DNA from: Nicotiana tabacum
Taxonomy: Eukaryota; Streptophyta; Magnoliopsida; Solanales; Solanaceae
Direction of reading: 5' to 3'
Length of the DNA: 64,000 bases
Assembly: GCF_000715075.1 (NCBI RefSeq)
Contig: NC_134103.1
Span: forward strand, 51,948,730-52,012,729
The notes under the pieces are model-generated. The model was not told where the DNA came from and did not search any database. It was given only the letters and a program-made list of their open reading frames with translations. The position numbers and the translations under genes were made by a program. Below are positions 19,747 to 30,796 of the stretch, piece after piece (within the stretch, counting starts at the first letter, position 1; the number at the start of each line of letters is the position of its first letter).

Positions 19747-22698
19747 TGTCACGACCCAAAATCCATTAAAGGCCGTGATGGCGTCGGACACCGCTGTCAG
19801 GCAAGCCAACAATAAATACTCAATTTGGTTCTCATTTTTTTATATATTTTGAAATCACATTTTTCCTTCAATTAAATAATAAGAGATGGAATGTACAAGA
19901 TAACTAATAATGTTTTCAACAAATCTCTCTACGGGACAACCCATAATCACCCCAAAATCCGGTGTCACAAGTGCATGAGCATAAACTAGGAAGTAAAATG
20001 AAATACAATATCTGTCCGGAATACAAATTTGGACAGGAGAAATATAAATACTCTGAAGGAGACTCTGCTGGTTGCGGATCGTAGTAGAGAGTGCAGCTCA
20101 CCTAAGTCCCCGCAATAACCGCGCCTCTGCGCCCACAAGGCCTCTAGACATATAATTACCTACACAAAAAATGTGCAGCAACTATAGCATGAGTACGTAA
20201 ATCAACGCGTACCCACTAAGTATCCCGCCTAACCTCGAAGAAGTAGTGACGAGGGGTCGACTCGGACACTTACTATGGGATATAATTAATATACCAATGA
20301 TATAATTAAGCATGGATCATGTAGAACGGCTGTAAGCCCAATATCATGAAATAAGTAAACAATTATTTTGTTAATAAGAAATTTATCCAAATTCATTTTC
20401 ATCATTTAACGATTTATATCTCAGGCCAATGAAGCAGTATGAATTATTATAATTCCCAAAGCAATTAATACAATCATGCGCAAGTCATGCCGAGGTCGTA
20501 CGACCCGATCCAACATATAAATATAAATTGTGCACTGCCGAGGGTCGAACGGTACGAATCATAGATGCATCTGATACCCCGCTCGTGGATCATACATGCG
20601 ACGCGGTCAAATATAAATTTATCAATAAATCATGCATCATTTTCCCCGATCGCGGATCATACATGCGACGCGGTCAAATATATATTTATTAAGTTATTAT
20701 AATATTCCTAAATTTCTTTTCGAAAATACGAAGTTCAAATGAAAACTTTTTGAAAACTTAATTTCCTCAATTTAAATTCTTCTCAAGACAATTAATACGC
20801 AAACCTCAATCTTGTTTCTTTTCAAGGCAAACAATAACCACAAATCAAATAATAATATCAATAAGGCAGGATGTAAACCTAAAACTACCCGGACATAGGC
20901 ATAGCTAGTAGTTACGTACGGACTCTCACCACTTCGTGCATACGTAGACCCCGCAAGTAGAAGCACATATTTAATCAATTCACCTATGGGGTTGATTCCC
21001 TCTTACAATGTTAGAAAGGAGACTTACCTCGCTCCGCAATTCCATAACCGGCGCCAAAGCCGCTCCAACAGCTCAAATCGATGCCCGTCGCTCCAAAGCT
21101 AGTCAAATAAGATGCAACCCAATCAAAGTATGCTCGAATACTCATAATTAATCAATTTACAACAATTTCCAACTCCGCTCGAAAAGTCGATAAAAGCACC
21201 CTCGGGCCCACATGGCTGGATTCCGAAAGTTTTCGAAGATAACCATTACCCATAACACCACGAACTCAAATATATAATTTATTTCAAATTCCATGTCCAA
21301 TTTCGTGGTCAAAATCCAAAAATATCAATTTCTAGGTTTTCTACCAAAACCCTAAATTTTTACATATTTCAAGTCTAAACCCATATGTAAACCAAGTACT
21401 TAACTTGCAATAGGTGAGAATCACTTACCTTGCATAGGATGGCGAAAATGCACTCTTGTAGAGCTCCAAAAATCGCCCAAGCCGTGTGGGAAATGGGTGA
21501 AATGAAACCCAAACCCAGCTTTAAAACATTCTGCCCAGCCACGATTTCCGCTTCTGTGGCTAGCCAACCGCATCTGCGGCTCCGCATCTACGGAAATAAC
21601 CTCGCAGATGCAGTTTTCCCCCTTAGCCAGCTTGTCCGCTTTTGCGATTAGCAGCTCGCTTCTGCGAGACTGCCTTTGCGAAGCCTGTACCGCTCCTGCG
21701 GATGCGCATCAGCGCCCCCAACTCCGCATCTATGGCCCTTTTCGAAGTGGTCCAGGACTGCTTCTGCGACCATAAAGCCACACCAGCGGGCTCGCACCTA
21801 CGGCCCCTTGCTCGCAGGTGCGATTGCACTAGACACCAGCTGCTTCAGCTCTCTCTTCAACTCCAAATTTGATCTGTTAACCACCCGGAATCCACCCGAG
21901 GCCCTCAAGACCTCAACCAAATATACCAACACGTCTCAAAGCACATCACAAACTTAGTCGAGCCTTTAAATCATATCAAACAACATTAAAAACACGAATC
22001 ACCCTCCAATTCAAACTTAATGAACTTTGAAACTTCAACTTCTACCATCGATGCCGAAACCTATCAAATCACGTCCGATTGACCTAAAATTTTGCACACA
22101 AGTCACATGCGACATTACGGACCTACCCAACTCCCAAAATTAGAATCCGACCCCGATACCAATAGTCCACTTCCGGTCAAACTTCTTAAAAACCTTCAAA
22201 TTTCTAATTTTCGTCAAATAACCCCAAAATGACCTACGAACCTTCGAATCCACTTTCGGACGCATTCCCAACACCAGAATTGCCATACGGAGCTATTTCC
22301 AGTCTCGTAATCCCAAACTGACATCGATAACATTGAAATTTACTTCAACCCAAATTTATGAAATTCTTTCAAAATGCCAACTTCCACAATAGGCGCCGAA
22401 ACGCTCCCGGGTCATCCAAAACCCGATTCGGACATACGCCTAAGTCCAAAATCATCATACGAACCTGTTGGAACCTTCCAATCCTGATTCCGAGGTCGTT
22501 TACTTAAAAATCAAACCTTAGTAAATTCTTCCAATTTAAAGCTTTCGAAATTAGAATTTTCATCCAAATCAACTCCAAACTTCCCGAAATTAAATTACGA
22601 CCACGCGTACAAGTCATAATACCTGAAGTGAAGCTGCTTAGGATCTCAAATAACTGAACGACACGCTTGAGCTCAAAATGACCGGTTGGATCGTTATA
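19747..22698 (-). repeat. 5' LTR of element E
   Basis: A 2.95-kb LTR in minus orientation beginning TGTCACGACCC beside the PBS and ending near 22698, where CGTTATA stands in for the usual terminal ACA. It contains a 68-bp direct duplication (about 20575-20690, with GGATCATACATGCGACGCGG in both units). It also has a GC-rich zone (21540-21830) full of CGCATCTGCGG-like motifs. The distal boundary is approximate. No gene is visible. Confidence 0.7.
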
Positions 22699-24465
22699 AA
22701 AAGAGCGGGTTTTGCAGGTATCCTCAGAATAATTGGGCTTAATGATCTCCACAAAAATTCCCAAAGAGCGAAAATGAGGAATGAATTCAGAATTAGGGGT
22801 GGAGTTTATAAGTTCTCGAAAAAGAAGAAAATTCAGGAAAGTTTCTTTTACCTTATGCTTTTTAATTGTGTGTCATGAGGGCATGCCATAACTTAAAGTG
22901 TGGGGTGGGGGATATGTTGTGTGTATGTATGTATATTAGCTTTAGTTTTTGTTGTTTTAGAAGTTTGAGATAGAAACCAATTGAAAAAAAAAAGATAAAA
23001 ATTTTAAAATTTTCGATTTTTCCCGACGATGGATATCATCGACAGGTTTCTTGAGGGAGTTAAAGTCGAAAGGAAAAAGACAAAAAGATTTTCTTTTGTA
23101 GGTAGTGTAATAATTCCCCCTTGATTTTTATTTGTGCCGCGGTTCTTTTTCAAGGGTTTTGTTTGAACCGGGTGTAGTTAGTAGTAGTTTTCATTTTTTA
23201 GGAGTAGGAAACCATGTGCTGTGATTTGAATTGAAGGCAATATCTCTTGACTTTATTATACCTTGAGAATAGTAAGTGCTTTAGTTATGATGCTTAGGCT
23301 CAGTTTCTGACTCTTGTATAAGTACCTTAAATTGTTTAATCTTAACTTTGCTTAATTTCTTTGACTAGAGTGTCTTGATGAGTCCAACCCTGATTGAGTT
23401 ATGTTCCATGTGTGTGTGAGGTTTTGTGTTATTCTGTGCATTGCATTTGATGTCTAGACTTTCCCCGAGTGTTTTCAAAGCAAAATGGTAGTTTTATTCA
23501 GTCTTGGAAGGGATATAGGAATTCCTTTGTTGAGCCAGTTATAAGCTTTTGCCCGCCTAATTGTTATGTATCTTAGTTAACCCTTTGAGCCTGCAATCCT
23601 GTTTCTTTAGCAACCACATTACAAGCCTTACACATGTGTTTGAATTGACAATCTATCTGAACCTTGTACCTCTTATGAGCACTTGAATTTGTTATGAACT
23701 TTGTAAAAGTTAAAGTGTGGGGTGGTTGGTTTGGCTTTTGAGTGGAACTAATGAAATAGGGAGAAAGGTGCACTGTACTGAAAAAGTAAGATCCACTTGA
23801 ATTGAAAAAAAAGTAGTTGTATTGTGGTGAAGAAAATATATTTGTTGATAGTGGTGACTCTTAATGTAATTGTGCTTAAAGAAGTAGGGAGTTAATGTAT
23901 ATTGATGTGAAGGTGGAGTTTAGGTTTGACATAAGTGTGGGGTTTTGAATGGTTAATTTTATGTATTAAAGTGCTTAGGGAGGTGTAGTCAATATATCCA
24001 AATATATCCTATGCATCCACAGCCTACATTACAACCAAATGAAGTCCTACTTGATCCTTCACTGAATGAGCTCAATTAGTAGAGTAGTACACTAGGGGCA
24101 AGCCTATGGTACGTATTTTGTGGCATATGAATGTTGTTTCTGAGAGTGAGTGCATTCTTTCTATCTTGAGTTCCTAATTGTTCTTAATTTTCATTGTTTG
24201 TGGAACTACTCTCTATTGTTGTGTGAGAACACTTGATTCATGAAGGAAAGGTAATGCTTGACCTCTGTGTTAGAGTAAGTGAGAGGGTTATAAATAATGT
24301 ATGGTGCTTTTGAGTTAAATCTTGAGGCTAGGATGTTACGGTATTGTACTTAATCTATTTTAAATATTCTTGGTGTGATAAGTTAGGAGTGTTGTTTAAA
24401 AAGGTCGTGTCTATTGTGAAGTGTAGTTTGATTGCTCGAAGACGAGTAATGGTTTAAGTGTGGGG
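22699..24465 (+). mobile_element. Athila-type element, 3' internal region, 5' truncated
   Basis: Plus-strand 3' UTR of an Athila-like Ty3/gypsy element, recognised from GT-rich sequence with repeated AAGTGTGGGGT motifs (22896, 23713, 23933, 24456) and the LTR that follows. The last motif sits at the LTR edge and is the expected PPT position. The left end is cut by element E. No envelope-like or Pol frame remains. Confidence 0.7.
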
Positions 24466-25847
24466 TGTTTATGGTAGGCTATAATCCCATATTTTAGTCG
24501 CTTATTGCACTCTAATTTACTGCACTTTACTTGTTTTGAGATTTAATTGATAGTGTTTTGCACTTATTGTGTGTTTTATGCCTTGTAGGAGTGATTCTGA
24601 GTGATGTAGATGTTGTGGAGCTAATTCGAGCTATTTGGAGCTTTGAAATCTGAGTAAAAGCCCATGGGATTAAGCCGGGATCGTGTTCGGGGGTCGAGGA
24701 CCAAGTCTGGACATCAAAATTCGAGATTCAATCCGTACTCTGCAAACATTCCACAACCATCGGCGCATGGCATGCTGCGGCTACCAATTTATCTTCTGCC
24801 TGTCATAACCAACTCTCTATATTTCCTCACTAATGCCCCGCATGGCACGTCGCCCCATGCGGTGCGCCTGTGCAAAATTTACAGAGTGAAAATCCAATTT
24901 CGGCAAGGAGAAGGTGATTTCGTCTGGGCCCGACCCTACTTGGTATAAATACATGGAAAAATATTATTTTCTGGACTTTTGACACATATTCTACCTAAGG
25001 AGGATAAGAAAGAGTTGGAAGAACACGAGCATGAGGATTTCATAATTCCTTCCTCACTCAAGACACGAGTTTGGATTGAATTTATGTTTTCCTATACTTT
25101 AATTTTATTTGTGATGAATTTCTCCATATCTATGGAGTAGTTCTCTTTAGGGTTTAATGGATTTGGTGTATTGATGATTGTTTGTGGATTATAACTCTAG
25201 TTTTATGTATTGAAGCATTTTTGGATGATTTAATTGTTGCATCTATATTCACTTATTTATGTAATCGAGAGAGACATAACTTGTGATATCTTTGCATTAC
25301 ATTGTTGGTTGAGTTCATTAATTCTTCTTAGTAATCGAAAGAGGCTAGTTGAATAATTGATTCAACCTAGTTAGGTGGATAATCGAGAGAGGTTCTCCTA
25401 ATGACAAATCCACTACGCATTCTTGCATATCTTCAAGTGCTTAAATTGGTTCATCTTGTGAGGTTAAGACTTAATCGAGAGAGGAGTTTTTGCTGAACGT
25501 TTGAAATAATAATTGAGTGAATTCGAGACACTCACTTGAACATTAGAAGTGAATTATCTAGAGTTAGATCTCAAATAATTATCTTGCACATATCCTATCA
25601 ACCCCTATTTTCTCCCACTGATAACTTCCTTGCTTATCTTTGTTTCGATTGTCATTAGTCAATAGTTTTAGATTTGTAGTTAATTTTAGTTAGAAATCAT
25701 ATACATCTCAATTGTTGATCATCTTGAATATAAATCAAGCTAGAAACTACAAGAATATTTTTTAAATTCAATCCATGTGGATACAATATTATACTATACT
25801 ATATTTGACTAGCTAGCATAATTTAGGTGTGTGTTTCGAGCTCGTCA
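24466..25847 (+). repeat. 3' LTR of the Athila-type element
   Basis: About 1.38 kb from TGTTTATGG directly after the PPT-like AAGTGTGGGG, to CTCGTCA. It includes ATAATCCCATATTTTAGTCG near the start, and four TAATCGAGAGAGG-like motifs (25263, 25333, 25381, 25473), both familiar from plant Athila LTRs. No gene is visible; a 94-codon frame at 24664 is chance. Confidence 0.72.
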
Positions 25848-26269
25848 GCAAGGTGACGAGTGTATATGCGTTGGTGATGGGATACGCATGTGGGGATGAT
25901 TTAGCCTTACTTGTGGCATGTTACTTTGTGTATTTTGTCCTCCATGCTTTAGATAGATTGTACAATTCATTAATTTATCGTATTTATGTTATTTCCTATG
26001 TTGAGATTATTGAGATTGTTGATTGGTTGTTGATGCTAATTGTTGGAAGATTCTCATATGACGAGTTGTGTTCAAATACTACTATTGATGTTGAATTTGT
26101 TTCTGACATTGCTTGGTATTATGTTGTATGCGATGCTTGGCAAAGAAGAATGAAATGCACGAAGGGTGTTGCCGTGGTTGTGAGTAAGAGTGAAATGCAC
26201 AAAGGATGTTCCCATGCTTGCGAGGAAGAGTGATTGTGCATGAAGGGTGTTTTGCCTTATCTATATATT
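25848..26269 (+). repeat. Left part of an older LTR-like repeat split by element C
   Basis: Holds three units of a 40-bp tandem repeat with the core TGCACGAAGGGTGTT (26157, 26197, 26237), running up to the insertion point of C. The array resumes after C. It resembles a gypsy LTR common in Solanaceae, but I cannot name the family. The 134-codon open frame through it (25829-26233) begins in the Athila LTR and looks like chance. Confidence 0.55.
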
Positions 26270-28809
26270 TGTTACACCCTATATTTTCGTACGTAAAAAT
26301 GCGTCGTAAGCAAACTAATGTAGGACCCAAAATGAGATAATATTTAAAAGTATATAAAGTAAGTTAATCATGTTACCTCTGAGGTTACAAATATTGAAGA
26401 TCATGAACAACAAGTACAAAGAGGGTTGGACAGTTTATAAGCTAAAGCAATTGAATAAAATAATGTTTCGTCGAAAGTCGACAAGTTGGGAATGTTATAA
26501 CATATACCTTTGGGGTGAGACTAGGGTGCTTAACATGATAAGGAGATTATGTTATGATATATATTAGTCGTATGACATCCGTGTGTTATGTTTTGAAGTC
26601 AAGAGAGTTGTGGAACAAAACTCGATGAAAGTCATCACAAGTTACATTCATAAGTTTTACTGAAACTTTGGGTCAAAAGTAACTGCGATTTTCTCCCAAT
26701 ATACTTAGAGTTATGGGGTGTTCCACCCATTAAATTAAATATCTATGAGTCTATTTTCTAATGCATTAAACCGTTTGTCAATATGACATCGGAGTAGTGA
26801 GATATGGGCATTTTTGCGATACTGCGCAAGCTGCTAGGTGACAAGTAGGTGTGTCACCTACTTGCTTAAATGAAAGCCCAAAAATGGGCCATTTCGGGTC
26901 GTCCAAAGAGGCCTTTTAAGGGCATATTTTCTTCATATATTAGACTTAAAATAGAGCATAATAACCAGACATAAGCTCTGCAAAGAATCCTCCCAAAAAT
27001 TTCCCACAAACCCTAATTGATTTTCTCTCCCTTTCAAGTTCTAATTGGAGGTAAAACCTAGAGTTTGAAGAACCAAGATAAGAGCTGAGTTATCCAACAA
27101 ATAAGGTGAGTTTACTGCTCTCTTTCATCCAATTTTTCTTCTGTAAATTCATGGTAAGTCGTTCTATACTTGTAAGAACTCACGGGACGGTGATCGGAAG
27201 CCGTGAGTTCGAGTTATTCCCTTGTAGCAGACTGTTTTGTGGACTGTTTTGTGTTGCTGTTGGGCTGCGTGTTTTACTAATATTTTGTGGAGTTTTGGAG
27301 GAGGAAGGGGGTTTCTAAACACCATATAAATGTAGGGTGGTTGGCTGGTCATTCGTCATAATATTTTTGGGTCGTTTGACACTACTACGGTGGTCGTTTT
27401 GTGTACGAAGAGATTGGGGTGTGTTGGGCTGTTTTGTAGTATTTGATGGTGTATATAGGGCTGGAAAATGATGTATATATGTTGTTATTGTTCTGTTCTT
27501 GTATTGTTGGTGTTATCTTGAATTTGGAGGAAGTAAGGATTATAGGGGAGATGCTGCCCGTTTTAATACAAAATAAGTTTGTCGTTCGTTGTGCGATAGT
27601 TGTACCTTTCGTAACTTAACGATAGTATTATTATCATTCTTGTAGATTAAGGTGCGAAGAGGTGAGTTCAACTTGGTGATTGGAAAGATTTGATAAGGTA
27701 TGTTAAGGCTAAGCCTTCCTTCATTTTGGCATGATCTCGTAGCTACATGTGTTAGTAATGAGACAAAAGAGAAGTTCATATTCATGAATTTATTCACACT
27801 ATTCTAGTCTCATAAGTTACAATATTATTCCTTATCGAGACTCTATATTCAATTTTAGTATTGTCTTCTTCCAGTCAAGAGAGAAGCAAGCCTATATATA
27901 CAGTATTACAGTATTTTCATTACCATCGAGCTATAATCGATGGGCAGGCCCCTATTGGGCAACCTCTGATCAGATGGAAAGTTATATACCGAGCCTACTG
28001 TGGCCGAGTGCCTATGAGCGAGCCCAGCATGGTCGAGATACATAGCCTAGTATGGCCGAGTGCCTATGAGCGAGCCTACTACGGCAGAGCAGTTATATAT
28101 ACCGAGCCTTATAAGGCCGTACAATTATTTTACTTACTATATTGAAGGAGTTGAGTCAGTATCAACAGGTAAGTATATCTCCAGATCATCTTTGACTCCC
28201 AATTATTTTCAGTTATTATATTATCAGTTCAGTTTCAACTTTCAGTTATGTTATCGCCTTATATACTCGGTACATTATTTCGTACTGACGTCCCTTTTCC
28301 GGGGATGCTGCATTTCATGCATGCAGGTTCAGATAGACAGACGAGTAGACCTCCTCAGTAGGTGTTTCCAGAGTTTAGCCTGATCGGTAAGCTCCACATC
28401 CTTCGGAGTTATTGGGTCTAAGTTTTTGTGTGCATCTTATGTATGTATTTATATATATAATATGGGTAGGTCGGGGCCCTGTTCCGATCACAATATATCT
28501 ATCAGTAGAGGCTTGTAGACATATCCTGTTGGTTAGTGCAGTATGTTGGGTTTGTAGGCCTGGTATGTATAATTTGGTGGTTTGTCAGCTGTAGTAGCTA
28601 TGACGGCCTTTTCAGCCTAGTTTTATATTGATGTTTAGTTAGCGCTAGTTTCCATTCAGTTTTATATTTTGCTTCGCAAATTGTCTTGCAAGGTGGCCCC
28701 ATGGCCAAAGTATGACATTATATGTTCAGAGTCCCTTAGTCGCAATTTGGTACGCCAGGTTAGGTGAGGCACCGGGTGCTTGTCTCGCTCCTAGGTTCAG
28801 GGCGTGACA
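26270..28809 (+). repeat. 5' LTR of element C
   Basis: Runs from TGTTACACCC to GCGTGACA. It contains a strong hairpin at 26842-26864 and a set of GGCCGAG/CGAGCC repeats around 27985-28115. It should hold the promoter; I cannot fix a TATA box with confidence. A 94-codon frame at 27861-28145, also in the other LTR, shows no domain. Confidence 0.95.
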
Positions 28810-28813
28810 AACT

Positions 28814-28827
28814 TGGTATCAGAGCAG
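28814..28827 (+). other. Primer-binding site of element C, initiator tRNA-Met type
   Basis: TGGTATCAGAGCAG, four bases after the 5' LTR. It is complementary to the 3' end of initiator tRNA-Met, which primes minus-strand DNA synthesis. Confidence 0.93.
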
Positions 28828-29020
28828 TTCTGTCCTAGGAAGTCTACAAGCCGTGTCTAGTAGAGTCTTGTTTATAGATGTGTTGTGCACCACATTATAT
28901 AAGCAGGGAACTACAGGGCATTTAGGAGTTGGTTACCTTTCTTTGAAATCTAAATCGTGCTACAGAACTGAGTTATAGGAAATTTGAATTAAACTTATGT
29001 TTTGGTGTTTGCATGCACAG

Positions 29021-30385
29021 ATGACGGTGACTAGGAAGACTACGGCTAGCCAAAGGAGACATACAACAGTAGGTGAGGGGACCAGCAGGGTACCCCCAGT
29101 AGATGGGGCCCAGTCTGAGGCTCAAGGTGAGACCCCTACTCAGCCATTACCGGCTCCTCCACCAACTACGGAGATTCCTAGGGAAACCGCACATCCAGTT
29201 CCCCCTCCACTTCCATCAGATCAGGACTTGAGGAGTGCGGTGCATTTGTTGACACAGTTGGTAGCTACCCAGCAACAGGCTAGGGCATCAGCTAGTGCAG
29301 GAACTTCTGAGGGGTCTGGGAGTTCAAGGGTCCGAGAGTTTATTTCTTTGAGTCCCCTAGAGTTCACGGGGACAGATCAGAGGGAGGACCCACAGGATTT
29401 CATAGATCAGCTTCACAGTATCTTTCGTGTTATGCATGCCACGGAGAAAGAGGCAGTTGAGCTAGCAGCTTTTCGACTCCGAGATATAGCCATCCTTTGG
29501 TACGAGGGATGGGAGAGGTCCAGGGGACATGATGCACCTCCAGCTATTTGGGAGAATTTTTTAGATGCCTTCCTTGACCAGTACTTACCACGGGAGATCC
29601 GACAGGCTCGAGTCGATCAGTTTCTAGCCCTTAAGCAGGGTAATATGAGTGTTCGAGAGTATAGTCTCCATTTTGACTCATTGGCCAGATATGCACCATC
29701 CATAGTTGCTACTATGCGGGACAGGATTCACAGGTTTATAGCAGGGTTAGCCCCAGAGTTAACCGAGGCATGTGCCACCGCTGCATTGCAGGATAGTATG
29801 GATATCTTCCGGATTCAGGCATTCGCCCAGAATATAGAAAGGGGTAGGCGTCAGCAGCAGGGTACAGAGAGGGCTGAGCAAGGGCAACGTAAGAGGATGA
29901 GATTTCCCAGGTCTCAGGAGCAATCTCAGGGTAGTTATAAGACCCAGTACTTCGGACGACCACCTAGGCCTCCGCCACCTCAGTTACAGGGTTACAGGTA
30001 TGACCGCTATAATCAGTCAGGACCAGGTGAGAGCTCACGGGCGTCAGGTTTGCAGCGATAACGAGGATCTGCACAGACATGGTCATTTCCTCCACGGTGT
30101 GACATCTGTGGTAGAGGACACTCGGGCCAATGCTGAGCAGGTTCTAATGCTTGTTATACATGTGGGTGTCCAGGGCATATGATGCGAGATTGCCCAAATA
30201 GAGATTCGGGGGGAATGGCACAAGCAGCGAGTTCAGCAACAGGATCATCTATGTCCGTGCATCCTTCAGGGCGCGAGTCTCAGTCTTCGGCTGGTAGAGG
30301 TCGGGGCAGAGGTAGAGGTTCCAGTTCAAGTGGTAATCAGAACCGTATCTATGCTTTAGCGGGTCGATAGGACCAGGATTCTTAA
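29021..30385 (+). pseudogene. Gag of element C
   Basis: The start chosen is ATG at 29021 (MTVTRKTTASQRR), after a pyrimidine-rich CACAG; an upstream in-frame ATG at 28997 is less likely. A Pro-rich N terminus is followed by the Gag core: FISLSPLEFTGTD, EDPQDFIDQLHSIFRVM, ILWYEGWER, FLDQYLPREIRQARVDQFL and LARYAP. Two zinc knuckles follow near 30098-30195 (CDICGRGHSGQC and CYTCGCPGHMMRDC), then a Gly/Arg/Ser-rich tail (GRGRGRGRGSSSSG). Stops lie at 30059, 30134, 30368 and 30383. It would bind and package element RNA. Confidence 0.9.
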
Positions 30386-30796
30386 CCAGACGTTGTGACA
30401 GGTATATTAACCATTTGCTCTCACGATGCTTATGCTTTGATAGACCCAGGATCTACTTTATCGTATATTACCCCATTTGTCGCGAGGAAGTTTGGTATAG
30501 TGCCTGAAATACTAAGTGATCCTTTTGCGGTATCTACACCGGTCGGAGAATCGATTATTGCTAGACGGGTTTACCGAGGTTGTACGGTGACAATTTGTAG
30601 TCGTCAGACCTCAGCTGACCTAGTTGAGCTAGAGATGATGGATTTTGATGCTATCATGGGCATGGACTGGTTAGCAGCTTGCTATGCCACAGTTGATTGC
30701 CGAGCAAAGACAGCTAGATTTCATTTTCCGGGTGAGCCAGTCCTTGAATGGGTAGCTAATACACAACACCCAGAGGTAGTTTTATTTCCTATCTGA
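30386..30796 (+). pseudogene. Aspartic protease of element C
   Basis: Same frame as gag. The segment ALIDPGSTLSYITPFVARKFG carries the active-site Asp, with Asp-Pro-Gly in place of Asp-Ser-Gly, usual for plant chromoviruses. MDFDAIMGMDWLA is the second conserved segment. The frame ends at 30796, after a shift near 30780 that moves the polyprotein to the next frame. Confidence 0.88.

Noticed and set aside
25829..26233. 134-codon hydrophobic open frame
   Set aside because: It begins inside the Athila LTR and runs into a minisatellite; no start context or domain.
27861..28145. 94-codon frame present in both LTRs of element C
   Set aside because: Identity between copies reflects LTR duplication, not coding constraint; no domain.
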